Part shown: positions 14,465 through 23,024 of the stretch, piece after piece
Numbering within the stretch: position 1 is the stretch's first letter
Layout: each line of letters starts with the position of its first letter
Assembly: GCF_011766325.1 (NCBI RefSeq)
Contig: NZ_BLLG01000002.1
Span: 62,001-126,000, forward strand
DNA length: 64,000 nucleotides
Reading direction: 5' to 3'
DNA from: Streptomyces pacificus
GTDB lineage: Bacteria; Actinomycetota; Actinomycetes; Streptomycetales; Streptomycetaceae
The notes under the pieces: model-generated
Database searches by the model: none
What the model saw: only the letters and a program-made list of their open reading frames with translations
Told to the model about the DNA's origin: nothing
Translations under genes and position numbers: made by a program

Positions 14465-16477
14465 TCAGCACGGCACCAGGGTCGTTTCGGTGGCCTTGAC
14501 GCTGGTCCACACCGGCGTGCCCTCGACAAGGGCGAGTTCCGCTGCGGCCTGCGGGGTGATCTCGGCCACCAGGTCGGGTGCGGCATCCGAGGTGATCAGG
14601 ACCCGGAGCCGGCTGCCGCCGGCGGTGATCTCGCGGACGGTGCCGGGCCACACGTTGCGGGGACTTCCGGATGGGCGCTTCGTGTGTACGGAGACGGCTT
14701 CCGGGGCGATGATCGCGAGGGCGTCGGTGCCGGGCGGGAGGGGTTCGGAGACGACCAGGGTCCCGCCGTCGGGGAGCCGGAGCCCGTGCCGAGTGGTGGT
14801 GCCCGGCCAGGCGTTGCGGCCGAGCATGCGGGCGACCCATGGGGAGCGGGGGTGGCGGGTGACCTCGGCGGGCGGCGCGTCCTGCAGAGCGCGGCCGTCG
14901 TCGAGCACGAGGACGCGGTCGGCGAGTGCGACCGCCTCGACGGGATCGTGGGTGACGATGAGGCAGACACCGCCGAATCCGTCGAGGTGCCGGCGGAGGG
15001 TGTGCCGGACGCGGGCGCGGGTGGTCTGGTCGAGGGCCGCGAGGGGTTCGTCGAGCAGCAGGGCGCGGGGGCGTGCGGCGAGGGCCCGGGCGAGGGCGAC
15101 CCGCTGGGCCTGGCCGCCGGAGAGTTGCGCGGGTCTGCGGTGTGCGAGGTGCCCGACGCCGAGCCGGTCCAGCCAGTGCTGGGCTTCGCGGCGGGCCTCG
15201 GTCCTGGGGGTGCCGCGGGCGCGGAGCCCGTAGGCGGTGTTGGCGAGGGCGGTGAGGTGCGGGAAGAGGGCGCCGTCCTGGGGGACCCAGGCGACTCCCC
15301 GGTGGTGGGGCGGGAGTTCGGTGACGTCCGCGCCGCCCAGTGTGAGCCGGGCGTGGGCACGGTCGGTGAGGCCGAGGAGCGCGCGCAGGAGGGTGGTCTT
15401 GCCGGCGCCGTTGGGGCCGACGACGGCGATGGTGGTGCCGGCCTCCGCCTCGAGTGTCAGCTGGTTGAAGCCCGTGAGCCGGGCGCGCAGCGGCCAGCGG
15501 CCGCCGGGGCCGGCCTGGGGGGTGTTTGTGGCCTGGGGGGTGTCGGTGGGGTCGGCTTCGGCCGCCGCGGGGGACTGCACGGCCCGGCCGCGGACGGCGG
15601 GCCTGCCGCTCCAGCGGCCCCTGAGCGCCATGAGCACCAGCATCGCGATGGCGAGCAGGAGCAGGGAGACGGAGGTGGCGGCACCGGGCTCCTCCTGCAG
15701 CAGCAGGTACACCTGGAGGGGCAGGGTCTGCGTGGTGCCGGGAAGGTTCCCGGCGAACGTGATGGTGGCGCCGAACTCGCCGAGGGCCCGGGCCCATGCC
15801 AGGGCGGCTCCTGCGGCGAGCCCGGGTGCGACCATGGGCATCGTCACGGTGAGGAACACCCGCAGGGGTGAGGCACCGAGAGACGCCGCGGTCTCCTCGT
15901 AGCGCGGCCGCAGGCCGCCGAGGGCCCCCTCCAGACCGATCACCAGGAACGGCATCGCGACGAAGGCGGCGGCGAGGACGGCTCCCGAGGTGTGGAACGG
16001 CAGGGTGACGCCGAACCGGTCCTCCAGGAAGGGCCCGAGCAGGCCGCGCCGGCCGAAGGCGAGCAGCAGCGCGACGCCGCCGACGGTCGGCGGCAGCACC
16101 AGGGGCAGCAGCACCAGGGAGCGCACGAACGCCTTGCCGCGGAACGGCACGCGGGCCAGGACCCACGCCAGCGGGACTCCCAGCAGCAGGGAGAGGCCGA
16201 GCGCCCAGAACGAGACCAGGAGGGAGAGGCGCAGGGCCTCCACCGTGGCCGGCGCGGTCAGATGCGCCGTGAGTTCGCCCCACGGGGTGCGGGCGAGGAT
16301 GCCGGCCAGAGGCAGCAGCAGGAACACGACGGCGGCCAGCGCGGGGATCGCCAGGGTGAGCGGTGCGCGGGGGCGGTGGCCTGTGCGGCGGCGCGGTGGC
16401 GGCATGGGGAGGTCCTGGGACGGGGATGCGGGGCTGGGGACGGGAGCTGCCGCGGCACGTGACCGGGCGGGCCTCAT
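14465..16477 (-). CDS. Fused molybdate ABC transporter permease-ATPase (ModB-ModC)
   Basis: 670 residues from the ATG at 16477 (GGAG 8 bp before it). Residues about 40-290 are a ModB-type permease with five to six membrane helices and the EAA loop (EETAASLGASPLRVFL, about 195-210). A Pro/Thr/Ala linker (300-330) joins it to a ModC-type ATPase: Walker A GPNGAGKTT (354-362), signature LSGGQAQR (452-459), Walker B ALLLDEPLAALD (472-483), the H-loop THD, and a C-terminal TOBE/Mop-like domain (about 600-670). ModB and ModC are usually separate proteins. The single frame is continuous with no stop between. modA lies 23 bp upstream and a Mop-domain regulator before that, so molybdate is the expected substrate; tungstate is possible. 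Confidence 0.92.
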   Translation of the reverse strand: MRPARSRAAAAPVPSPASPSQDLPMPPPRRRTGHRPRAPLTLAIPALAAVVFLLLPLAGILARTPWGELTAHLTAPATVEALRLSLLVSFWALGLSLLLGVPLAWVLARVPFRGKAFVRSLVLLPLVLPPTVGGVALLLAFGRRGLLGPFLEDRFGVTLPFHTSGAVLAAAFVAMPFLVIGLEGALGGLRPRYEETAASLGASPLRVFLTVTMPMVAPGLAAGAALAWARALGEFGATITFAGNLPGTTQTLPLQVYLLLQEEPGAATSVSLLLLAIAMLVLMALRGRWSGRPAVRGRAVQSPAAAEADPTDTPQATNTPQAGPGGRWPLRARLTGFNQLTLEAEAGTTIAVVGPNGAGKTTLLRALLGLTDRAHARLTLGGADVTELPPHHRGVAWVPQDGALFPHLTALANTAYGLRARGTPRTEARREAQHWLDRLGVGHLAHRRPAQLSGGQAQRVALARALAARPRALLLDEPLAALDQTTRARVRHTLRRHLDGFGGVCLIVTHDPVEAVALADRVLVLDDGRALQDAPPAEVTRHPRSPWVARMLGRNAWPGTTTRHGLRLPDGGTLVVSEPLPPGTDALAIIAPEAVSVHTKRPSGSPRNVWPGTVREITAGGSRLRVLITSDAAPDLVAEITPQAAAELALVEGTPVWTSVKATETTLVPC

Positions 16478-16500
16478 CACGGCGGCTCCGCGGGTCGGGG

Positions 16501-17307
16501 TCAGGGCTGGTGGAAGCCGGCGTCTTGGAGGATGCGCTGCGCCTCGGGCGAGGAGAGCCATGACACGAACGCCGCGGCCGCCTCGGCGTGCTCCGAGGAT
16601 TTCAGGGTGGCGGCCGGGTATGCGGCGACGGCGTTCTGCGCGTCGGGGATCTCGACGGCGTCGACCTCGTCCGGCGCGGTGGCCACGTCGGTTGCGTAGA
16701 CGATCCCGGCATCGGCCTCGCCGAGTTCTACCTTGCTCAGTACGGCGCGCACGCTGGGCTCCGCGGAGACCGGCCGCACGGTGATCCGCTGGGCGTCCAG
16801 GATCTTCCTGCTGTAGCGCCCCACCGGGACCTCGGGTGCCGCGAGCACGACCTTCAGCCTGGGATCGGCCAGGTCCCGGAGGCCGGCGATCCGCTCGGGA
16901 TTGCCCTCGGCGGTGGCGATCACGAGCCGGTTCCTCGCGATGATCCCTGGGGTCCCGGTGTCGGCGCCGAGGCCGTCCATCGTGCGGGTGTCGGCGGTGA
17001 CCAGCACGTCGGCGGGCGCACCCTGCCGGACCTGTGCGGCGAGTTCCTGCGACCCCGCGAAGGAGAAGGTGACCGCGGTGCCGGGGTGGGACTTCTCGTA
17101 GGCCGGTCCCGCGGTCCGGAACGCGTCGGTGAGGGAGGCGGCGGCCAGCACGGTGAGGTGCGCCGCCGGCCGGCCGGACCCGGCCGGTGCGGCCGTGGCG
17201 CCGCCGGCGGCGCCGGGACGGCCGCCGCACGCGGCGAGGGGCACGGCGAGGGCCACCGCCAGGACTGCGGCGGCGGTGCGGCGCAGGGAGAGGCCGGCGG
17301 GCGTCAT
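16501..17307 (-). CDS. modA: Molybdate-binding lipoprotein ModA
   Basis: 268 residues from the ATG at 17307. The signal peptide ends in the lipobox LAAC, then GGRPG. The ModA/PBPII fold shows [46 protein letters not shown] and [12 protein letters not shown], the oxyanion-pocket and hinge segments of molybdate-binding proteins. It delivers molybdate to the fused ModBC permease encoded 23 bp downstream. Family assignment is firm; specificity among molybdate and tungstate is not decided by sequence here. Confidence 0.93.
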   Translation of the reverse strand: MTPAGLSLRRTAAAVLAVALAVPLAACGGRPGAAGGATAAPAGSGRPAAHLTVLAAASLTDAFRTAGPAYEKSHPGTAVTFSFAGSQELAAQVRQGAPADVLVTADTRTMDGLGADTGTPGIIARNRLVIATAEGNPERIAGLRDLADPRLKVVLAAPEVPVGRYSRKILDAQRITVRPVSAEPSVRAVLSKVELGEADAGIVYATDVATAPDEVDAVEIPDAQNAVAAYPAATLKSSEHAEAAAAFVSWLSSPEAQRILQDAGFHQP

Positions 17308-17542
17308 GGTGGGGGTGGCTCCTGGTGGACGGGGCGGGCTGGGCGGCCTTTCGTACGGGGCCGTCCCCGCGGCAGTGCGGGGCATCGGCGGGTGTCCGTG
17401 CGGGTGGTGGTGAACCGTGGCGGGACGGCGACGCCGCCGTGGCGGCGGGGCCGGGGCGGTGATGCGGTCCGGCGGTCGAGCGCCACCCCCTGCGTCGAAG
17501 CCGGATCGGGCTTCTCGCCCGTGGACGCGATCCAACCGGGCC

Positions 17543-17938
17543 TCAGGTGCGGTCGATGTGCACGCTGGTCGACTTCACCCGGGCGGTGGCGCGCATACCG
17601 ACCTCGAGTCCCAGTTCCTCGACGGCCTCTCTGGTCAGCAGCGACACCAGCCGGTGCGGCCCTGCCTGGACCTCGACCTGGGCAGCGACATCGCCGAGTT
17701 TCACCGCGGTGACGATGCCGGGGAACGCGTTGCGCACGGAGGTGCGGGGGGTTTCGTCGTCTCCGCCTCCGGACTGTGCGAAGCCGACGGAGAAGGCGGC
17801 CAGGTCGCGGCCGTCGACAAGGCGCCGCCCGCTCTCGTCGCGGTGGGTCGCGATCCGGCCGGCGTCCGCCCAGCGGCGCGCGGTGTCGGGGCTGACGCCG
17901 AGCAGTCGCGCCGCCTGCCCGATGCTGTAGGACTGCAT
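17543..17938 (-). CDS. Mop-domain regulator with excisionase/MerR-type HTH (molybdate-responsive)
   Basis: 131 residues from the ATG at 17938; a GTG at 17947 is also possible. The N-terminal 50 residues are a helix-turn-helix of the MerR/excisionase type ([20 protein letters not shown], then [13 protein letters not shown]). The C-terminal 65 residues are a Mop/TOBE domain ([20 protein letters not shown], then [14 protein letters not shown]) that binds molybdate. It reads toward modA, whose start is 236 bp away. It probably represses molybdate uptake when the metal is plentiful and itself is controlled by the direct repeat covering its start codon. This is known as the common actinobacterial substitute for ModE. 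Confidence 0.88.
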   Translation of the reverse strand: MQSYSIGQAARLLGVSPDTARRWADAGRIATHRDESGRRLVDGRDLAAFSVGFAQSGGGDDETPRTSVRNAFPGIVTAVKLGDVAAQVEVQAGPHRLVSLLTREAVEELGLEVGMRATARVKSTSVHIDRT

Positions 17939-17960
17939 GTGCGGCACTGTAGGGCTGCAT
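17925..17960. promoter_or_regulatory. 14-bp direct repeat with 22-bp period over the Mop regulator start codon
   Basis: CTGTAGGACTGCAT (17925-17938) and CTGTAGGGCTGCAT (17947-17960) match at 13 of 14 positions. On the coding strand the inner copy is the start codon plus the first codons. A two-turn period suggests a dimer-of-sites operator for autoregulation, but duplication of the translation start is also possible. Confidence 0.5.
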
Positions 17961-18229
17961 CCCTCGTGACTGCAAACCTTCTGCGCACCCTGCTTGGCAT
18001 TTGCGGTTCCGATCGGAGGAGGTAGGGACGATGCCGCGGGCAGGCCGGGGGCTGCGCGGGATCACCGCGCGACTCGCCCGCGCGTCCCGACGCGGCCCCC
18101 CACGCTTCGGCAGCGGCCCGCCTCCACCGGTGATCCGGCGCGCCCGTCCGCCTAGCTCCTGGCGCACGCTGGGAGGTGACGGCCGTCGCGCGTGCGGCCA
18201 CCCGCCGGTACCGGCCCGGGGCTCCCGGC

Positions 18230-19048
18230 CTATTCCCCTTGCCCTCGCGGGGCTTCGGGCGGGGCCTGCACCGCGAGAAGGTGCGGGCGCTTCGGCGTAC
18301 ACCCGTCACCCGACGATCGGCCGCGCAGCCTTCTGCCCACCCAGGGGCCGAGATACGCGGCGGCCCAGCGGAGTTCCGCGACCGCGGCCCGCCGGCCCGT
18401 GCGGAGAGGGGCGGCGGGAGGGAGCAGCGGATGGCTCCAGGTGTCGTCGCTGCCCGGCAGCGCGAGGGCGTGCGCCATGGCGGCGGCGATCCGCTGATGG
18501 CCCAGCGGGGAGGCATGGAGCCGGTCCGGGCTCCACATCCGCGGGTCGGTGACGACGGGATGGTGGCCGGTCTCGGCGAGGATCACGCCATGGCTCCGGG
18601 CCGCATGGCGGATGCGGTCGTTCAGGGCGGTGACGCGTGAGCCCAGCGGCCGGGCGATCGGGATGACGCGCGTGATGTCGGGGAAGGTCAGGGTCGCGAC
18701 GCGGGCACCCTGCGCGGTGAGCGCGGCGAACATCGCCTCAAGATGGCCGGCGACCTGATCGGCGTCGAACCGGGGACGCAGCAGGTCGTTGACTCCGGCG
18801 ACCACGGTGACGAGGTCGGGGCGGAGGGCGAGGGCCGGGCCGAGCTGCTCGGCGCGGACCTGGGAGGCGAGACGCCCCCGCACGGCCAGGTTCGCGTACC
18901 GCAGCTCGGGGTCGTGGCGTGCGAGGTGCTCGGCGAGGCGGTCGGCCCAGCCCCGGTGTCCGGCGATGTCGTCACCGTCGCCGAGTCCCTCCGTCTGGCT
19001 GTCGCCGAGCGCGACGTAGCGGAGCCCGTGCGCTTCAGCGGCGGTCAT
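18230..19048 (-). CDS. SGNH/GDSL-family hydrolase
   Basis: 272 residues. All four SGNH blocks are visible: block I VALGDSQTEGLGD (nucleophile Ser), block II with the Gly in LAVRGR, block III GVND, and block V DRLHASPLGH (Asp and His). There is no signal peptide, so a cytoplasmic esterase/lipase is likely. The C-terminal 60 residues are basic and disordered. The start ATG overlaps the stop of the 59-residue ORF upstream in an ATGA arrangement, which indicates translational coupling. Substrate is unknown. Confidence 0.9.
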   Translation of the reverse strand: MTAAEAHGLRYVALGDSQTEGLGDGDDIAGHRGWADRLAEHLARHDPELRYANLAVRGRLASQVRAEQLGPALALRPDLVTVVAGVNDLLRPRFDADQVAGHLEAMFAALTAQGARVATLTFPDITRVIPIARPLGSRVTALNDRIRHAARSHGVILAETGHHPVVTDPRMWSPDRLHASPLGHQRIAAAMAHALALPGSDDTWSHPLLPPAAPLRTGRRAAVAELRWAAAYLGPWVGRRLRGRSSGDGCTPKRPHLLAVQAPPEAPRGQGE

Positions 19049-19224
19049 GGACGCCCCGCCCCCCGCGGTGACCGGCGATCGCGTGCCCGCCGCCGTCCGG
19101 GCGCGACCGCCGCCGTGCCCGCGACCGCCGCCGCGCTCCCGGGCGGCGGCATGACCGGCGCGGCGGCCACGGACCGATCAGCGGATCCGGGCCCCTCCCC
19201 AGGAAGCACATCCCGCAGCACCAT
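19045..19224 (-). CDS. Possible coupled micro-ORF upstream of the SGNH hydrolase
   Basis: 59 codons from an ATG at 19224 with a very strong site (GAGGAGGGGG, 6-7 nt upstream). The stop TGA overlaps the SGNH start as ATGA. The predicted peptide is Ala/Pro/Arg-rich (MVLRDVLPGEGPGSADRSVA...) and has no family resemblance. The combination of strong ribosome binding site and ATGA overlap argues for translation, perhaps as a leader that controls the hydrolase. The amino-acid content could equally be random GC-rich sequence. Confidence 0.4.
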   Translation of the reverse strand: MVLRDVLPGEGPGSADRSVAAAPVMPPPGSAAAVAGTAAVAPGRRRARDRRSPRGAGRP

Positions 19225-19292
19225 CCGAACCCCCTCCTCGTGCCCGGTCCCACACCTACCGGTGAACCGGTGAACCGGTGGACCGACCTCAG

Positions 19293-19308
19293 CATACTCA
19301 TGAGTATG
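19293..19308. promoter_or_regulatory. Perfect 16-bp palindrome, likely operator
   Basis: CATACTCATGAGTATG is perfectly self-complementary and lies in a short AT-rich island about 70 bp before the micro-ORF start. The TACTCATGAGTA core is of the kind bound by PadR, MarR or TetR dimers. No such regulator gene is adjacent. Confidence 0.6.
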
Positions 19309-19415
19309 ACTATTCACACGGGCAATTGATCACCTGATCGATCACCGTGGGGGGGGCCGGTCACCGGCACGGGTCACCCCGCAGGTAGTCCTCGCCCCGC
19401 GACGCCCCGCGACGC

Positions 19416-19440
19416 GGGGCGGGGCGGGGCGGGGCGGGGC
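19416..19440 (+). repeat. (GGGGC)x5 pentamer array, G-quadruplex-capable
   Basis: Five copies of GGGGC on the plus strand, 134 bp upstream of the GlsB-like start. It is preceded by GCCCCGCGAC repeats (19394-19413) that can pair with it as a hairpin. Confidence 0.85.
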
Positions 19441-19573
19441 CCTGGCCGAACGGGGCGGCGGGACGGCGCGGCGGGCGGCGATGCCCCTGGCAGCCGGGGA
19501 CGAACCGCCGGACATGCGTGCGCCGGGCGATGGGGGGCATACGGACTGCGGGATCCTTCGGAAAGGGACAGTG

Positions 19574-19837
19574 ATGGAAATCTCCGGCATCTTCAGCGCG
19601 ATCGTGATCGGCGTCGTCGTCGGTGTGCTCGGGCGGCTCGTGCTGCCCGGCCGCCAGCACATCGGCGTCTTGTGGACGATCGCCGTCGGTATCGTCGCCG
19701 CGCTGGTCGGCACGGCGGTCGCCGCGGCTTTCGGGGTCGCGGACACCAAGGGCGTCGACTGGATCGAATGGCTCATCCAGATCGCTCTCGCCGCAGGCGG
19801 CGTGGCCGCCCTGGACCGCGCCAAGGCACCGCGCTGA
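19574..19837 (+). CDS. GlsB/YeaQ/YmgE-family (transglycosylase-associated) membrane protein
   Basis: 87 residues from the ATG at 19574 (GAAAGGGACAG upstream). Three hydrophobic helices and the conserved blocks GVLGRLVLPGRQHIG and GIVAALVGTAVA identify the family, small inner-membrane stress proteins whose molecular role is unclear. This copy has an extended polar loop (ADTKGVDWIEW) before the last helix, as in other actinobacterial members. Confidence 0.88.
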   Translation: MEISGIFSAIVIGVVVGVLGRLVLPGRQHIGVLWTIAVGIVAALVGTAVAAAFGVADTKGVDWIEWLIQIALAAGGVAALDRAKAPR

Positions 19838-19977
19838 GCACTCCCCCGCGTGTGCACCAGCGGCGTCGAGCCGGGGCCGCCTGGGCGGGCGGGGCCGGGA
19901 GCGGAGCCGGTGTGCGCCGCCCGCCGGCTCCCGCCCCGGCTCCCGGCCGGTTCCCGCAGGTGGTCCTGGGCGACCGC

Positions 19978-22860
19978 TCACCCGCAGGGCGGCCGGTACG
20001 GGACGCCGGGCAGGTGGCGCCGCCAGGTGCCTCGGGTGAGGGAAGGGCGGCGGCCGTCGCAGGCCTGTGCGACGGCCCGCCCGAAGTCGGTCGGCAGCAG
20101 GCGGAGGGTTCCGTCGAACACGCCGGTCAGCAGGGTTCGGCCGTCCGGGGTGTAGCGGACCCCCATCACGGCCGTGGCGTAGGCGGTGAGCACGGCCTTG
20201 CTGCGGGGGGCGGACGGTGTGCCGACGTCCCAGATCGCCACTGACCGGTCGTCACTGGCCGTGGCGAGGGTACGGCCGTCCGGGCTGAAGGCGAGATGGC
20301 CGACGACGTCGCTGTGCCCGGTGATACCGGAGGTCCGCAGTGGGCGGTCCGGGTTGCTGACGTCCCACAGTCTCACCGCCTCCCGGCCGCCGCCCGCGGT
20401 CGCCAGGAGGCGGTCACGGGGGTGGAACTCCGCCCAGAAGACGCCCAGGTCGTGGGCGTTCCAGGTGCCGCGCGACGAAGGCCGGCCGGGGTCGCGGAGG
20501 TCCCACAACCGGACCGCCCCGTCCTGACCGGCCGTGGCCAGGAGCCGCCCGTCCGCGCTGAAGGCCACCGACCGGACCGTGTCCGTGTGGGCGTCGAGCG
20601 CCGCCCGGCGCCGCGGCCGGCGGGTGTCCTCGATGCCCCAGACGCTCACCGTGCCGTCCCGGTGGCCAGCGGCGAGCAGCCGGCCGTCAGGGCGGAAGGC
20701 AACGGAGTGGACAGCGCCGCCCGGGCCGGTCAGGACGGACAGCGCCGCGGGGTGCGCCGGCCTGGCCGCGTCCCACAGCCGCAGGGTCCGGTCGGCGCCC
20801 GCCGTGGCGAGGGTCCTGCGCCCGGGGCCCAGGGCCACGGCGTGCACCTCCTCCGCGTGCCCCGTCACGGTTCCCGCCCGCAGGGGGCGCCGGGGATCGC
20901 GGATGTCCCACAGACTGACGGTGTGGTCGCGGCTCCCCACGGCCAGCAAGGCGCCGTCGTCGCTCACATCGAGCGTGTAGGCCTCCGCGCGGTGCGCAGC
21001 CCACGTGGTCATGAGGGTACTGAGCAGGGCGTCGCGGGTGGTGCGCCGGGGTCTCAGCCGGTAGGAGGCGAGGGCGAGTTGGACGGCGAGTCCGGGGTCG
21101 GCCGCGTATGTCCGGGTCGCCGCCGCCGCCGCGTTCAGCGCGACGGCGTCGTTGCGCTGCCGGGTGATCTCGTGGTTCGCCCGTACCGAGAGCACCGTGG
21201 CCACCGTGGCGAGCACCGTCATCAGCGCCAGCGTGGCCAGGAGGACGCGCAGCCGCCGGGTGCGGCGTGCGGCGGACCGGATCTCGGCCGCTTCCGCGGC
21301 GAGGCTCGAACCGAGGAAGGCCTGCTCGCGGGCGCTGAGCCCCAGGTCGGACTCCGCCAGCCGGCGGGCCGTCCGCAGGCGCGCACCCCGGTAGAGGGCG
21401 CCGGGGTCCTCTCCTGCGGCCGCCCACACCTCGGCGGCCTCGGTGAGCCGCAGGTGCGCGCGGCGCTGGTCCCGGTCGGCCGAGAGCCACTCCCGCAGCC
21501 GGGGCCAGCCGCTGATCAGCGTCTCGTGTGTGATCTCCATCCGGTCCTCGTCGAGGCTGACCAGCCGGGCGGCGGCGGCCCGCTCCACGACGGCGAGGGT
21601 GGCGGCGTCCCCCTCGAGTTCCCTGTGGTCCATGCGGCGTTTGGTGTCCTCCGTGCCGACGCCGGGTGCGGTGAGCCGCAGCATGAGGCGGCGGGCGGCG
21701 GACTGCTGCTCGGCGTCCAGGGCCGTGTAGAACGCCTCCGCGCTCTTGACCAGCGCGCCCTCGATCCCGCCGACGGCTTCGAGACCGGCGAGGGTGAGCA
21801 GGTTGCCGCGCCGGCGGTGCCAGGTCTCCAGCAGGGCGTGCGACAGCAGCGGCAGCACTCCTGACCGGCCGTGTGCCTGCGCCGTGAGGGTGGCCAGCAG
21901 CGCGCCCTCCACGGTGAGCCCCGCCCGCTGGGCCGGTTGCACCACCGCGCGCCGCAGCTCGTCCAGGCTCATCGGCCCGAGCGGTACCTGTGCCTCGCGC
22001 ATGGCCTCCACCAGCGCTGCGTTGCGGGTGCAGTGGGCATAGAAGTCGGCCCGCACGCCGAGCACCACCCGGCAGCCGCCAGGCAGGCCGGCGGCGGCGA
22101 CCAGCGCCTCGATGAAACGGTCGCGTTCATGGTCGTCCTGACACAGTGTGAAGACCTCTTCGAACTGGTCGACGATCAGCACGGAAGGGCCGCCGGGACG
22201 GCCGGAGCGGGCGGAGGCCAGCCGCAGCGACCGGCCCAGGTCCTCCGGGTCCCGCCGCAGTTCCCGGTACAGCCCGCCCGGGGCGAGTGCCGCCAGTGCG
22301 CCCAGCCGCACCGCGCACTCCTCCAGTGGCCGGGGACCAGGGGTCAGCAGCACCGGTGCCGCAGACGGCCGCAGCGCCGGCGCCAACCCTGCCCGCAGCA
22401 GTGAGGACTTGCCCGATCCCGAGGCCCCGAGCAGCATGACGAACCGCTGCCGTGCCAGCCGTCCTACCAGGTCCGCCACCAGTTGCTCCCGGCCGAAGAA
22501 CCACTGCGCGTCCTGCTCCCGGTAAGGGCGCAGGCCCGCGTACGGCGGGGGCGCCTGCGTGTCGTGTGCCGTACCGGGCCCCGGCCGCTGCCCGTCGAGC
22601 CGTCCTGCGGTGTCCCGCCAGCGGCGCTCCCACTCCCCCGGGTTGCCCCCGCAGGCGCTGACGTACGCCAGCGTCACCTCCAGTGTCGGCAGGCGCAGAC
22701 CGGACGCCGCCGAGGAGAGGGTCGAGATCGAGTAGTGGGCCCGCTCCGCGAGCTTACGGTACGGCGGGCTGCCGGCCGATCTCCGCAGTTGCCGCAGACC
22801 GGCGGCGAACTCGAGGAGCGGACCGCCGCCCCCGCCGAGCGGGGTCTCCCTGCGTGGCAC
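19978..22860 (-). CDS. XRE-type HTH + STAND NTPase + WD40 beta-propeller signalling protein
   Basis: 960 residues from the GTG at 22860, which has GGAGG directly upstream. The N-terminal HTH (about 15-75: LRQLRRSAGSPPYRKLAERA) is XRE-like. A STAND-type NTPase (nSTAND1-like) follows with Walker A GASGSGKSS (145-153) and Walker B SVLIVDQFEEVF (226-237). A single hydrophobic helix (near 545-570: LLATLALMTVLATVATVLSV) may anchor it in the membrane. The C-terminus has seven WD40 repeats (about 625-930; each ends in LWD or similar, for example TVSLWDIRDP and AVRLWDLRDP). STAND proteins are ATP-driven switches that oligomerise when the sensor domain binds a trigger. Such proteins act in signalling or phage defence. 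Direct targets are unknown. It is divergent from a LuxR gene 164 bp away. Confidence 0.9.
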   Translation of the reverse strand: MPRRETPLGGGGGPLLEFAAGLRQLRRSAGSPPYRKLAERAHYSISTLSSAASGLRLPTLEVTLAYVSACGGNPGEWERRWRDTAGRLDGQRPGPGTAHDTQAPPPYAGLRPYREQDAQWFFGREQLVADLVGRLARQRFVMLLGASGSGKSSLLRAGLAPALRPSAAPVLLTPGPRPLEECAVRLGALAALAPGGLYRELRRDPEDLGRSLRLASARSGRPGGPSVLIVDQFEEVFTLCQDDHERDRFIEALVAAAGLPGGCRVVLGVRADFYAHCTRNAALVEAMREAQVPLGPMSLDELRRAVVQPAQRAGLTVEGALLATLTAQAHGRSGVLPLLSHALLETWHRRRGNLLTLAGLEAVGGIEGALVKSAEAFYTALDAEQQSAARRLMLRLTAPGVGTEDTKRRMDHRELEGDAATLAVVERAAAARLVSLDEDRMEITHETLISGWPRLREWLSADRDQRRAHLRLTEAAEVWAAAGEDPGALYRGARLRTARRLAESDLGLSAREQAFLGSSLAAEAAEIRSAARRTRRLRVLLATLALMTVLATVATVLSVRANHEITRQRNDAVALNAAAAATRTYAADPGLAVQLALASYRLRPRRTTRDALLSTLMTTWAAHRAEAYTLDVSDDGALLAVGSRDHTVSLWDIRDPRRPLRAGTVTGHAEEVHAVALGPGRRTLATAGADRTLRLWDAARPAHPAALSVLTGPGGAVHSVAFRPDGRLLAAGHRDGTVSVWGIEDTRRPRRRAALDAHTDTVRSVAFSADGRLLATAGQDGAVRLWDLRDPGRPSSRGTWNAHDLGVFWAEFHPRDRLLATAGGGREAVRLWDVSNPDRPLRTSGITGHSDVVGHLAFSPDGRTLATASDDRSVAIWDVGTPSAPRSKAVLTAYATAVMGVRYTPDGRTLLTGVFDGTLRLLPTDFGRAVAQACDGRRPSLTRGTWRRHLPGVPYRPPCG

Positions 22861-23024
22861 CGGCACTCCTCCGCCCGTCGTCGCCTCATTCCGCCGCCTG
22901 CACGGCGGGATTGATTTTTCAGGAGTTGTTTGTTCGGCGCCAGGGGGCCGAGCGCGAACAACGCAGGCCCGGTAGTCCTGGAGCGACCGACGGTGCGGAG
23001 CGTGGCCGCCAAGGGGGAACATCC

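Larger units (their letters stand above)
19225..19573. other. 349-bp divergent intergenic region
   Basis: No gene seen. It contains the (CCGGTGAA)-like triple direct repeat at 19258-19283, the 16-bp palindrome at 19293-19308 and the GGGGC array at 19416-19440, each listed separately where strong. It serves as promoter region for the micro-ORF/SGNH unit leftward and the GlsB-like gene rightward. Confidence 0.6.

Noticed and set aside
14202..16283. 693-codon minus-strand frame over the transporter
   Set aside because: Out of frame with modBC and rich in Arg/Pro/His; the modBC frame has Walker A, signature and Walker B motifs.
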